This document shows positions 11,049-19,406 of a stretch of DNA of 64,000 nt, piece by piece. The number at the start of each line of letters is the position of its first letter. Positions within the stretch are counted from its first letter, which is position 1. Origin of the DNA: Chitinasiproducens palmae (GTDB taxonomy: Bacteria > Pseudomonadota > Gammaproteobacteria > Burkholderiales > Burkholderiaceae); contig NZ_FNLO01000001.1 of NCBI RefSeq assembly GCF_900095735.1, forward strand, positions 356,634-420,633, written 5' to 3'. Under the pieces are notes generated by a model. The model did no database searches and had not been told where the DNA came from. It was given only the letters and a program-made list of their open reading frames with translations. The translations under genes and the position numbers were made by a program.

Positions 11049-12239
11049 GTGACAACATTGACATACCGGCGCTCGGCCAGCCGAGCGGTTCTGATCGCTG
11101 GCATCCTGCTGATCGCCGCCAATCTGCGCGCGCCCATCACGGGACTGCCGCCGGTGCTCGGCCCGATTCGCGCCGATTTCGAGCTCGGCACGGTGGCGGC
11201 CGGCGCGCTGACGACCCTGCCGCTTCTTGCGTTCGCTTTGGTGTCGCCGTTCAGTGCGCTGTTCGCCCGGGAATACGGGCTTGAGCGAGCGCTGTTCGGC
11301 GCGCTGGGCGCGGTAGCCCTCGGCATCGTATTGCGTTCCTTCGGCGCGTCGTGGAGCCTGTACCTCGGCACGGCAATCATCGGTACCGGTATCGCCGTCG
11401 GCAATGTCCTGCTGCCGAGCCTGGTGAAGCGGGATTTCCCGCACCAGGTCGCGACACTGACCGGCGCCTACGCGTTGGCGATGGGCGTGGCGGCGGCGGT
11501 TGGATCGACGCTGGTCAGCCCGCTCACGCACGCCTGGGGGTGGCGTCCGGCGCTCGGCGCGTTCGTTTTGCTACCGGTGGTGGCGCTTGCGGTGTGGGCG
11601 ACGCAGCTCGGCGTCCGCACGCGGCCGGCAACGACCGCCGCGCCCCCGCCGCATGGCGGCAAGGTCTGGCATTCGCCGCTGGCGTGGCAGGTGACTCTAT
11701 TCCTCGGCCTGAATTCGACGATCTACTACGTTGCGATCGGCTGGCTGCCGACGATGCTGATCGACGCCGGCCTGTCGCCGTCGGAGGCCGGTTCGCTGCA
11801 CGGCGTGCTGCAGTTGGCGACCGCGGTGCCCGGTTTGTTGCTGGGACCGATCCTGCGCCGTCTGCGCGATCAACGCATGGCGGCCACCAGCGTATCGCTG
11901 CTGTCCGCGGCCGCGTTGTGCGGCCTCTGGCTCGCGCCGCAGGTTGCGTTCGTCTGGTGCGTGCTCTTCGGCGTCGGCACCGGGGCGGGCATCATCCTGG
12001 GCCTGTCGTTCATCGGTCTGCGTACTCGCAACGCACATCAAGCGGCCGCGCTGTCCGGCATGTCGCAGTGCATCGGCTATCTGCTGGCGGCCGTGGGGCC
12101 GATGGCGATGGGCGGCTTGCATGACGCGTTGCACGGTTGGACGGTTCCGCTGCTGCTCTGCATCGTTTTGGCCGTACTGGCCGCGTCGATCGGCAATCTG
12201 GCCGGACGCAATCTGCACATCCATGGCGGGATGCGCTAA
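11049..12239 (+). CDS. MFS transporter, CynX/NimT family
   Basis: A 396-residue 12-helix major facilitator of the CynX/NimT (cyanate/2-nitroimidazole) family. Diagnostic are the first helix LLIAANLRAPITGLPPVLG, the charged cytoplasmic loops between helices 2-3 and 8-9, and a short hydrophilic centre near residue 200. Members transport cyanate or export nitroimidazoles and other small molecules; the substrate is not predictable here. The start is a GTG at 11049. The gene is transcribed divergently from the AraC regulator, so the 88-bp spacer, containing an AT-rich TATTATAG element, is the likely shared control region. Confidence 0.88.
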   Translation: MTTLTYRRSASRAVLIAGILLIAANLRAPITGLPPVLGPIRADFELGTVAAGALTTLPLLAFALVSPFSALFAREYGLERALFGALGAVALGIVLRSFGASWSLYLGTAIIGTGIAVGNVLLPSLVKRDFPHQVATLTGAYALAMGVAAAVGSTLVSPLTHAWGWRPALGAFVLLPVVALAVWATQLGVRTRPATTAAPPPHGGKVWHSPLAWQVTLFLGLNSTIYYVAIGWLPTMLIDAGLSPSEAGSLHGVLQLATAVPGLLLGPILRRLRDQRMAATSVSLLSAAALCGLWLAPQVAFVWCVLFGVGTGAGIILGLSFIGLRTRNAHQAAALSGMSQCIGYLLAAVGPMAMGGLHDALHGWTVPLLLCIVLAVLAASIGNLAGRNLHIHGGMR

Positions 12240-12407
12240 GCCGTCGCGGCTGGCAAGTTGCGGCCCGCAGCCCCGCGCGTCGCGCCCGACCAGCCGACGT
12301 ATCTATCCAACGACGCGACGGAACGGCGGTTCGCGTGTCGACCTTCGCGCAGTGGCGCGCCCGCGCAGCGTGCGTTGGCAGGCCCTGCTCCGATGGCCGG
12401 CATAGAC

Positions 12408-12602
12408 GCGCGACCCAAGTGGCCAACACAAGTGGCCGACACAAATGGCCGACACAAATGGCCGACACAAATGGCCGACACAAGCGGCCGACACAAATGG
12501 CCGACACAAATGGCCGACACAAGCGGCCGACACAAGCGGCCGACACAAGCGGCCGACATGAATGTCCGACATTGATCGACGACATTGATGGCGGAGATGA
12601 AC
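12408..12602. repeat. 13-bp minisatellite, about 15 units
   Basis: Tandem units of 13 bases, consensus GGCCGACACAA followed by AT, GC or GT. Ten consecutive units from 12421 to 12550 differ almost only in the last two bases. Degenerate units flank them on both sides (12408 and 12551-12602). The periodicity is uninterrupted, so it is a tandem array and not a spacer-containing CRISPR. Confidence 0.92.
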
Positions 12603-13387
12603 AGCGGCCGGGAGTTGCCGGTCGGATGCGGAACGCGAGGGGGCCATGGCAGCGACGGCTATCGGTGCATCGCTGTCGCTGCACGGCGCGCTCGTGCCAG
12701 GGCAGTTTGCTCCGCCGCACCGAGCTGGGCGTCATAGGAGGTGCATGCTCCGCGAAAACGCATCGGCGTATAGGCTCACCGATCCGGCTGCGGAACGCGC
12801 GCGGAGAAGGCTAGCGCACGCATGCCTGTGTTGTCGACCGGACCACCGCAAGCGCCTCGCAATCCATTAGATGCGAGCGCGCATCGCCCTACCGTACGGC
12901 GTCCAGCCAACATTCGGCAAATGATCGACGGTGCATTGCACCGTGAAGCGGCGACGGCGCCATGCGCAGGTCGAGCCGCGGGCTACGTGGCCACATCGGC
13001 GTGGTCACATCGCTTACCGCACCTGCGGAGTCAAACGATCCTCGCGTGCTTCGAGGTCGAATGCGCACACCCCCGCGACCAAAGAAGCCCGCCGAAGGCG
13101 AGAGCCTTCCGCAACACGCGCGACAGTGTCGGCATGCTTGCTACGGACGACGCGTTTTTCGGGACTTCCCGTTTCTGCTCGTTGCACTTGCTTGCCGCGA
13201 ACGCCTGCCTCGACAGGCTGCGCTGGGTACGCATGTGCAGCCGGTGCTGCCCGCGCCCGAATCATCCGCGAGCCCGTGACAACGGTGGCGAAGGCGTCGT
13301 CACGCTGCCAGCATGTAAGCCGCGTTCGCTCTGTGCCGAATGACGCGCGACGTCGTTCCAAAAAGATTCCAGTCCGGTTAAGAGGAA

Positions 13388-13410
13388 CCGCACGCGCGCA
13401 TAGCGTGCGG
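13388..13410. other. perfect 8-bp hairpin upstream of the pic promoter
   Basis: CCGCACGC (13388-13395) pairs perfectly with GCGTGCGG (13403-13410) across a 7-nt loop. There is no T tract. It could insulate the pic promoter from upstream transcription, but its function is unknown. Confidence 0.4.
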
Positions 13411-13470
13411 CTGCCCGAGCATGAAGCGAGCGCGGCCGACGCGGCCGGGTAAACCTGAATTTTGAAAAAG

Positions 13471-13499
13471 TTGACGTAGATCAAAGACACGCATAGCAT
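13471..13499 (+). promoter_or_regulatory. sigma-70-type promoter of the picB-picA operon
   Basis: TTGACG (13471-13476) and TAGCAT (13494-13499) are separated by exactly 17 bases. The predicted start of transcription falls on the palindromic operator immediately downstream, which suits repression by a bound MarR protein. Confidence 0.6.
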
Positions 13500-13504
13500 C
13501 AACT

Positions 13505-13521
13505 CATCAGCACACTGATTA
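13505..13521. promoter_or_regulatory. PicR-type operator, site 1
   Basis: The palindrome ATCAG-CACA-CTGAT has core TCAG-N4-CTGA at 13507-13518. It begins 6 nt after the -10 element and ends 19 nt before the ferredoxin start codon. The same core recurs at three other promoters of the cluster. Confidence 0.75.
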
Positions 13522-13540
13522 GTTTTCAAGGCAAAAAGAA

Positions 13541-13846
13541 ATGTCCCTTACGTTCGCAGCAAAGCTCTCCGATCTTGTCGAAGACGAGCCGCTGGCCGTC
13601 ACGCTGGGCGACGAACAAATTGCGTTGTATCTCCTCGAGGGTGAGGTCCATGCGACGCATAACGTCTGCACGCATCAGTACGCGCTGTTGAGCGACGGGT
13701 ACATGGAAGACGGTTGCATCGAATGTCCGCTTCACCAGGCGAAGTTCGACATCAGGACCGGGGCCGCGCTGTGTGCGCCAGCGACCCAGCCGGTGCTCGT
13801 GTACCGCGTGCAGGTCGAGGGTGACGACATCATGGTCGAGCTGTGA
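13541..13846 (+). CDS. Rieske-type ferredoxin, component of PicB-like 6-hydroxypicolinate 3-monooxygenase
   Basis: A 101-residue electron-transfer ferredoxin. Its Rieske [2Fe-2S] ligands are visible as Cys43-x-His45 and Cys62-x2-His65. It would pass electrons from the adjacent FAD reductase to the oxygenase encoded two genes downstream. It is the first gene of the operon, just behind the operator, and its stop overlaps a possible GTG of the reductase gene. On sequence alone it resembles ferredoxins of biphenyl or anthranilate-type dioxygenases. The assignment to a picolinate pathway comes from the neighbouring ring-opening genes and the shared operator. Confidence 0.85.
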   Translation: MSLTFAAKLSDLVEDEPLAVTLGDEQIALYLLEGEVHATHNVCTHQYALLSDGYMEDGCIECPLHQAKFDIRTGAALCAPATQPVLVYRVQVEGDDIMVEL

Positions 13847-13860
13847 GCGAGGGGGTGCGC

Positions 13861-15084
13861 ATGGAAGACACCATTCTCATCGTCGGCGCGGGGCAGGCGG
13901 GTGGTCAGGCCGCACACGCGCTGCGTGACAACGGCTTCAACGGACGCATTGTGATGGTCGGCGACGAAGCGTGGCGCCCCTACGAGCGCCCGCCGCTGTC
14001 GAAGGAGGCGCTGCTCGCTGCCGACGACAGCGACTGCTTCAAGGGATGGCTGCACCCGGAACAGTTCTACGACGACGCGGCCGTCGAACATCTGGAAGAC
14101 AGCGTCACACGCCTGGATATACAGACGCGCACCGCGCAACTTGGCAGCGGCGCCACGCTGCATTACGACAAGTGTCTGATTGCAACCGGCGGACGGGCGC
14201 GTTCGGCGGACGGCGCACGTTGTGGCGCGCGGGTCGTGTCGTTGCGAACGCTGGACGACGCGATGCGGATTCGTGGCCTGATGGCTCGCGCGAGATCGGT
14301 CGCGGTGATCGGCGGGGGTTTTCTGGGCCTTGAATTCGCGGCCAGCGCCCGTGCCCGCGGTCTGGCGGTAACGGTGTTCGAGCGTGGCGCGCGTCTGCTT
14401 GCGCGCGCGCTTCCCGTGCCGATCGCCGACCAGTTGCGCGCCAAGCACGAGCAACACGGCGTTCGCATCGTGTTCGATGCCGGCGTGGTCGAGGTGAACG
14501 AACGCGACGCGGACGTGTTGCTGACACGCGCGGGCGACGCAACGGCATTCGACTTTTGCGTCGTTGCGGTTGGCCAGGTGCCCAACGACGAGATCGCTCG
14601 CGTGTCGGGGATCGACGTCGACGACGGCATCGTCGTCGATCGCTTCTGCCGGACATCGGCACTGGAAGTCTACGCGGCCGGCGACTGCGCGCGCTTTCCA
14701 CTCGGCGACGACGCGATCCATACGCGTCTCGAATCGTGGCAGAACGCGCAGCAGCAAGCGATCACGGCTGCCCGGAACATGCTGGGCGCACCCTGCGCCT
14801 ACCAGCTCACGCCTTGGTTCTGGACCGACCAGTACGACTGGAACCTGCAGATGCTCGGCATGCTCACCGACGACATCGACCGGTGGGTGGCGCGAGACGG
14901 CAGCGATCGAAAGGCGATGCGCATCGGTTTGCGCGGCAATGTCATCAAGTACGCGCTGGCGATCAACCAGGGCGGCGAACTGCGCGCGCTGCGGCGATTG
15001 ATCGAGCAAGCCATACCGGTCGACGCCGATGCGCTGGCCGACACCGCGATCAAGCTGCGGCAGCTCGACAAGCTGGCGCGATAA
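13861..15084 (+). CDS. FAD-dependent ferredoxin reductase, PicB component
   Basis: A 407-residue NAD(P)H:ferredoxin reductase of the oxygenase-coupled (AndAa/HcaD/BphA4-like) family. The FAD dinucleotide-binding motif is IVGAGQAGGQAA near the N-terminus. Then come WRPYERPPLSKE, the NADH-binding GGGFLGLEFAAS around residue 155, and YAAGDCARFP in the FAD site. It feeds electrons to the Rieske ferredoxin. The ATG at 13861 is chosen because GAGGGGG lies just upstream. A GTG at 13843, overlapping the ferredoxin stop, would add six residues. The next gene starts 17 nt downstream. Confidence 0.88.
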   Translation: MEDTILIVGAGQAGGQAAHALRDNGFNGRIVMVGDEAWRPYERPPLSKEALLAADDSDCFKGWLHPEQFYDDAAVEHLEDSVTRLDIQTRTAQLGSGATLHYDKCLIATGGRARSADGARCGARVVSLRTLDDAMRIRGLMARARSVAVIGGGFLGLEFAASARARGLAVTVFERGARLLARALPVPIADQLRAKHEQHGVRIVFDAGVVEVNERDADVLLTRAGDATAFDFCVVAVGQVPNDEIARVSGIDVDDGIVVDRFCRTSALEVYAAGDCARFPLGDDAIHTRLESWQNAQQQAITAARNMLGAPCAYQLTPWFWTDQYDWNLQMLGMLTDDIDRWVARDGSDRKAMRIGLRGNVIKYALAINQGGELRALRRLIEQAIPVDADALADTAIKLRQLDKLAR

Positions 15085-15101
15085 GTAACCCGGAGACTTT
15101 C

Positions 15102-16394
15102 GTGTATTCAAGTGACACCATCATCGGCGGCGTGACATCGCCCGTGAAGAACGGCCCGATCGATTCGTTCGTCTGGCCGGACGAAGGACTGCAAGCTATT
15201 CCGGACTGGGTCTACACAAGCGACGCGGTGTATGCGCGCGAGGTCGAGCGCATCTTCCACGGCCGCACCTGGAATTTCGTCGCGCTCGAGGCCGAAGTGC
15301 CGAATCCAGGCGATTACAAGCGCTCGTATGTCGGGCCGACGCCCGTCGTCGTCGCGCGCGCCGACGACGGCACGATTCACGTGTTCGAGAACCGCTGCGC
15401 GCATCGCGGTGCGGAGTTCTGCCGCAACAGTCGGGGCAACAACAAGGAATTCGTGTGCCCTTACCACCAGTGGTCGTACGACCTGAAAGGGAATCTGCAG
15501 GGCATTCCATTCAAGCGCGGCGTCAACAAGCTCGGCGGCATGCCGAAGGACTTCCGCAACGAGAACCACGGCCTGCGCAAGCTGGCCGTCGCCTGCCGCA
15601 ACGGTGTGGTGTTCGCGTCGTTCGCACAGGACATGGAGTCGCTCGCGTCATATCTGACGCCCGAAATCCTGAAGGATTTCGACGTCGTGTTTCCGGGCAA
15701 GAAGTTGCGCATCCTCGGCTTCTACAAGAACGAGCTGCCGTGCAACTGGAAGATGTATCACGAGAATCTGAAGGACCCGTACCACGCAACGTTGCTGCAC
15801 TCGTTCCTGGTGGTGTTCGGATTGCTGGTGGCGGGCAACCGCTCGGCAATGGTGGCGGACAGCAAGTACGGCATCCACGGCACGATGGCATCCGCCAAGA
15901 GCGATTCGCTGTACGCGACGGTCGACGAGGACAAGAAGAAGGAGATGCGCTCGTTCCACGACGGCATGACGCTGAGCGATGAGCGCTTCCTGGAGTTCGT
16001 GAAGGAATTCGACTCTGAATGGTCGGTCACGATGCAGACGATCTGGCCGAACCTGATCGTGCAACGCGAGATGAACACGCTCGGTGTCCGGCATATCGTG
16101 CCGAACGGTCCGAACAGCATGATCATGCTGTGGACCATGTTCGGCTACGAAGACGATACCGAAGACATGGTGCGGCACCGGTTGCGTCAGGGCAATCTGA
16201 TGGGACCGTCCGGTTTCCTCGGCCTGGAGGACAACGAGGCGATGAAGTTCGTACAGGAAGGCGTGCGCCGCTCGGTGAGCGACCGAAGCATCGTGCGCCT
16301 CGACGGCGACAAGATTGGCACCGCGGACAACCTGATCTCGGAAGCCGCGATTCGAGCGATGTACAAACACTACCGCGAAGTGATGGGGTTCTAG
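15102..16394 (+). CDS. Rieske non-haem iron oxygenase large subunit, probable 6-hydroxypicolinate 3-monooxygenase (PicB)
   Basis: The catalytic alpha subunit of a ring-hydroxylating oxygenase, 430 residues. The Rieske cluster ligands are Cys99, His101, Cys119 and His122. The mononuclear iron ligands begin at Asp225, with His228 and His233 in DPYHATLLH. Overall it resembles anthranilate dioxygenase AndAc and salicylate 5-hydroxylase large subunits. The GTG start at 15102 has CGGAG six bases upstream. The context (2,5-dihydroxypyridine dioxygenase, molybdenum hydroxylase, amidohydrolase decarboxylase) argues for 3-hydroxylation of 6-hydroxypicolinate, as described for four-component PicB. A benzoate- or anthranilate-type substrate is the main alternative. 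Confidence 0.88.
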   Translation: MYSSDTIIGGVTSPVKNGPIDSFVWPDEGLQAIPDWVYTSDAVYAREVERIFHGRTWNFVALEAEVPNPGDYKRSYVGPTPVVVARADDGTIHVFENRCAHRGAEFCRNSRGNNKEFVCPYHQWSYDLKGNLQGIPFKRGVNKLGGMPKDFRNENHGLRKLAVACRNGVVFASFAQDMESLASYLTPEILKDFDVVFPGKKLRILGFYKNELPCNWKMYHENLKDPYHATLLHSFLVVFGLLVAGNRSAMVADSKYGIHGTMASAKSDSLYATVDEDKKKEMRSFHDGMTLSDERFLEFVKEFDSEWSVTMQTIWPNLIVQREMNTLGVRHIVPNGPNSMIMLWTMFGYEDDTEDMVRHRLRQGNLMGPSGFLGLEDNEAMKFVQEGVRRSVSDRSIVRLDGDKIGTADNLISEAAIRAMYKHYREVMGF

Positions 16395-16904
16395 ATGTTG
16401 CCAGGATTTGACAAGAAGCCGATCGAACACGCGCAGGCACTGGTCGCGCGCGCCGCTGTCGAGGACTTCCACGCCGAATATTGCGCCGCGCTGGATAGCG
16501 GCGACATCGAACGGTGGCCGGAGTTCTTCACCGACACGTGCCTGTACCGCGTGACCGAAGTCGAGAACGCGGTGAACGGTCTGCCGGTAGGCCTCGTCTA
16601 CGCGGAAGGCAGGGGCATGTTGCGCGATCGCGCGGTGGCGATCGCGCGCACGCAGATGTTCGCACCCCGCCAGATGCTGCATTTCGTCTCGAACGTACGC
16701 ATCCTCGATGCGAACGACGAGGAGATCGTCGCGCAGAGCAACTACATGCTGCTGCAGACGCTGGTCGAAGGTGCGACCACACTGCATCAGGCTGGTCGTC
16801 TTTTTGACCGCTTCGCGCGCAATGGTAATGTTTTGCTGCTGAAGGAGCGGCAGGCTGTGTACGACACGGCCGTGATCGCGAACGATCTGGCGTATCCGGT
16901 GTAA
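16395..16904 (+). CDS. ring-hydroxylating oxygenase small (beta) subunit, PicB component
   Basis: A 169-residue protein of the SnoaL/NTF2-like beta-subunit family that forms the structural half of alpha3beta3 Rieske oxygenases. Typical features are the N-terminal helix with FHAEYCAALDSGD, the WPEFFTDTCLYRV strand, and a central ARTQMFAPRQMLHFVSN stretch. The start codon follows the alpha-subunit stop directly (TAG-ATG), so the two are translationally coupled and produced in equal amounts. It closes the oxygenase part of the operon. A 9-bp tandem repeat lies immediately after its stop. Confidence 0.9.
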   Translation: MLPGFDKKPIEHAQALVARAAVEDFHAEYCAALDSGDIERWPEFFTDTCLYRVTEVENAVNGLPVGLVYAEGRGMLRDRAVAIARTQMFAPRQMLHFVSNVRILDANDEEIVAQSNYMLLQTLVEGATTLHQAGRLFDRFARNGNVLLLKERQAVYDTAVIANDLAYPV

Positions 16905-16910
16905 CGCGCC

Positions 16911-16979
16911 GCCATTACCGCCATTACCGCCATTACCGCCATTACCGCCATTACCGCCATCACCGCCATCACCGCCATT
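16911..16979. repeat. 9-bp tandem repeat inside the pic operon
   Basis: Seven complete GCCATTACC units (two read GCCATCACC) plus a partial eighth fill most of the 99-bp spacer between the oxygenase beta subunit and the molybdenum hydroxylase gene. Confidence 0.9.
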
Positions 16980-17003
16980 CAGCGCACTGCACGAGAGAAC
17001 GCC

Positions 17004-19406
17004 ATGAGCATGACTGAAACCGATGAGAAGCCCGTGGAAAGCGGCGGCGTGGGCGCACGTGTGCGGCGCCGCGAGGACGAGCGCCACCTGCATGGACGCG
17101 GGCGCTTCGTTGCCGACTACACCTTTCCCGATCTGCAGGAGGTCGCTTTCCTGCGCAGCCCGGTCGCCCATGCGCGGATCGTGCGGATCGGCAAGCCGCA
17201 AGGGAAGGCCGCGCAGGTCATCGTGCGTGCGGACATGCACGGTGCGACGGACATCGTGGCGGACTCGAGCCTGCCATCGTACAAACCGTCAGCGCATCCG
17301 CCGCTGGCGCACGAAAAGGTGCGTTTCGTGGGCGAGCCGGTCGCGATGTGCTTCGCGCCGACCCGCGCGGACGCCGAGGATCTGGCCGAGGAAGTGGAAC
17401 TTGAGCTCGACGAGCTACCGGCCTTCGCGAATGCGTTCACTGCGCGTGAACGGACCGACGTACGCGTCCACGATCACTGGTCAGACAATCTGTTTCTTGA
17501 TCTGACCGCGGACGTCGACTTCGACAAGCTGTCGGAGAACGCGCCGGTGGTGGTCAAGCAGAAGGTCGACCTGGCACGGCAGTGCATGGTGCCGATGGAA
17601 GGCAAGGCGGTCCTCGCCTATTGGGATCATACGCAGTCGCAACTCGTCGTGATTACGTCGACGCAGGTGCCGCACATGATCCGCACGGTCCTCGCGCAGT
17701 GTCTCGGCATCGATCACGCGCAGGTCCGCGTGATCTCGCCCGACGTCGGCGGTGCGTTCGGCTACAAGTGCGTGTTGCAGCAAGAGGAGCTGTGTATCGC
17801 ATGGCTGGCGCTCACCTACAAGCGACCGTTCCGCTTCATCGAGGACCGCCGCGAACATTTGATCGCCGGGGCGAACACGCGCCAGCACCACTACGAGCTG
17901 ACGGCCTACGCCGATCGCAGCGGGCGCCTGCTCGCACTCGACGCGACGCTGTTGATCGACGGCGGCGCCTATTCGGCATGGCCGTTCACCATCGGTCTGG
18001 AAACCGGCCAAGCGCTGGGCAACTTGCCAGGACCTTACGACTTTCGTGGCTACCGATGCAGGACGCAATGCGCCGCAACCAACAAGCCGGGCTTTCTGCC
18101 GTATCGCGGCGTTGCGCGCACTGGCGTCTGCTTCGCGATCGAATTGACGATGGACGCGATCGCCCGCGCGGTCGGGCGCGAAGCGTGGCAGGTGCGTCAT
18201 GACAATCTGGTCCGCGGCACCGACATGCCTTACACCAACGTCGTGAAGAAACATTACGACAGCGGCGATTTTCAGGAAAGCCTGCGGCGCGCGGTCGCCG
18301 CGCTCGATGTGCCGCGCTGGCGCGAACGGCAGAAGGCGGGGGAAAAGGATGGCCGTCTCGTCGGCATCGGCTTCGCGACGTTCACCGAGCAATCGGCGCA
18401 CGGCACGGCGGTTTTCGCCTCGTGGGGGCTGCCCGTTGTGCCTGGCTACGACCTGGCAACGGTGCGCATCACCGCAGACGGTGGCCTGGAGCTGCGCGCG
18501 GGCATCCATTCGCACGGTCAGGGCATGGAGACCACGCTGGCACAGATCGCCAACGAAGTGCTGGGCGTGCCGCTCGGGAAGATCAAGCTGATCCACGGCG
18601 ATACAGCGCTCACGCCATATTCGACCGGCACCTATGCATCGCGCAGCATCGTGATGGCCGGCGGCGCGGTGGCGGCGACCTGCCGTGAGCTGATTCCGCG
18701 CATCGTGCAGATTGGCGCCCATTTGCTCGGCGAGGACGCAAGCGCCGTGCGTTTCGAGGCGGGCGAGGTGGTCGGCGCAGCCGGCACGGTGTCGCTCGGC
18801 GAGATTGCCGCGGCATGGTATCTGCGCCCGGAGCGCCTGCCTGCCGGCGTCAACCTGGCCGGACTGGAAGCCACCCAGGGCTTCAAGCCAAAGGTGGACA
18901 CCGGGGCCTTCAGCTACGCGACGCATGCCGCGGCCGTCGCCGTGGACACGGAGACAGGGCATGTCGAGATCCTCGACTATGTGATCGTCGAAGACTGCGG
19001 CCGCATGATCAATCCAATGGTCGTGGAGGGGCAGACGATCGGAGGCACCGCGCAAGGCATCGGTACGGCCTTCTATGAAGAAACGTTGTACGACGACAAT
19101 GCCCAGCCGCTGACCTCGACCCTGGCGGACTACATGCTGCCCGGGCCGACGGAATTGGTGCCGCTGAAGATCATCCACATGGAAACGCCGTCGCCTCACA
19201 CGGAATTCGGCGCCAAGGGCGTCGGCGAGGGCGGCGCGATCGCGCCACCGGCCGCGCTGTTCAACGCGGTCAACGATGCATTGCGGCCGCTGCATGCGGT
19301 CGTCTCGGAAACGCCGCTGACGCCGCGTCGGCTGCTTGCCGCCATCGAGGCCGCGCGGCAGGCGGCGGACCAGCCGGTCGCCGCCGAAGCGGAGGTCGTG
19401 CAATGA
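17004..19406 (+). CDS. molybdenum hydroxylase large subunit (xanthine dehydrogenase/CoxL family), probable picolinate dehydrogenase PicA
   Basis: An 800-residue molybdopterin-binding subunit that hydroxylates N-heterocycles with water as oxygen donor. The N-terminal a/b-hammerhead region is followed by the molybdopterin motif GGAFGYKC and, near the end, by the family catalytic glutamate at about residue 742 in GVGEGG. The CoxL-type AYXCSFR active-site loop of CO dehydrogenase is absent, the equivalent region reading PYRGVAR, so it is not a CO oxidiser. Its stop overlaps the next ATG (ATGA). In a pic pathway it would convert picolinate to 6-hydroxypicolinate. Nicotinate or another pyridine is the alternative substrate. 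Confidence 0.87.
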   Translation: MSMTETDEKPVESGGVGARVRRREDERHLHGRGRFVADYTFPDLQEVAFLRSPVAHARIVRIGKPQGKAAQVIVRADMHGATDIVADSSLPSYKPSAHPPLAHEKVRFVGEPVAMCFAPTRADAEDLAEEVELELDELPAFANAFTARERTDVRVHDHWSDNLFLDLTADVDFDKLSENAPVVVKQKVDLARQCMVPMEGKAVLAYWDHTQSQLVVITSTQVPHMIRTVLAQCLGIDHAQVRVISPDVGGAFGYKCVLQQEELCIAWLALTYKRPFRFIEDRREHLIAGANTRQHHYELTAYADRSGRLLALDATLLIDGGAYSAWPFTIGLETGQALGNLPGPYDFRGYRCRTQCAATNKPGFLPYRGVARTGVCFAIELTMDAIARAVGREAWQVRHDNLVRGTDMPYTNVVKKHYDSGDFQESLRRAVAALDVPRWRERQKAGEKDGRLVGIGFATFTEQSAHGTAVFASWGLPVVPGYDLATVRITADGGLELRAGIHSHGQGMETTLAQIANEVLGVPLGKIKLIHGDTALTPYSTGTYASRSIVMAGGAVAATCRELIPRIVQIGAHLLGEDASAVRFEAGEVVGAAGTVSLGEIAAAWYLRPERLPAGVNLAGLEATQGFKPKVDTGAFSYATHAAAVAVDTETGHVEILDYVIVEDCGRMINPMVVEGQTIGGTAQGIGTAFYEETLYDDNAQPLTSTLADYMLPGPTELVPLKIIHMETPSPHTEFGAKGVGEGGAIAPPAALFNAVNDALRPLHAVVSETPLTPRRLLAAIEAARQAADQPVAAEAEVVQ

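Larger units (their letters stand above)
12240..13470. other. 1.2-kb gene-free region with a minisatellite
   Basis: No frame here has a recognisable protein signature. Frames crossing the tandem repeat give low-complexity 13-residue periodic peptides and are artefacts. Apart from the repeat array (12408-12602) and a hairpin at 13388-13410, nothing stands out until the pic promoter. Confidence 0.5.

Noticed and set aside
12421-12602. Possible CRISPR array
   Set aside because: The 13-bp units are contiguous with no spacers and no cas genes are nearby, so it is a tandem minisatellite.
14556-15101. N-terminal extension of the oxygenase alpha subunit by 182 codons
   Set aside because: This part is the reductase gene read in another frame. 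The GTG at 15102 with CGGAG ahead of it and family length fix the start.
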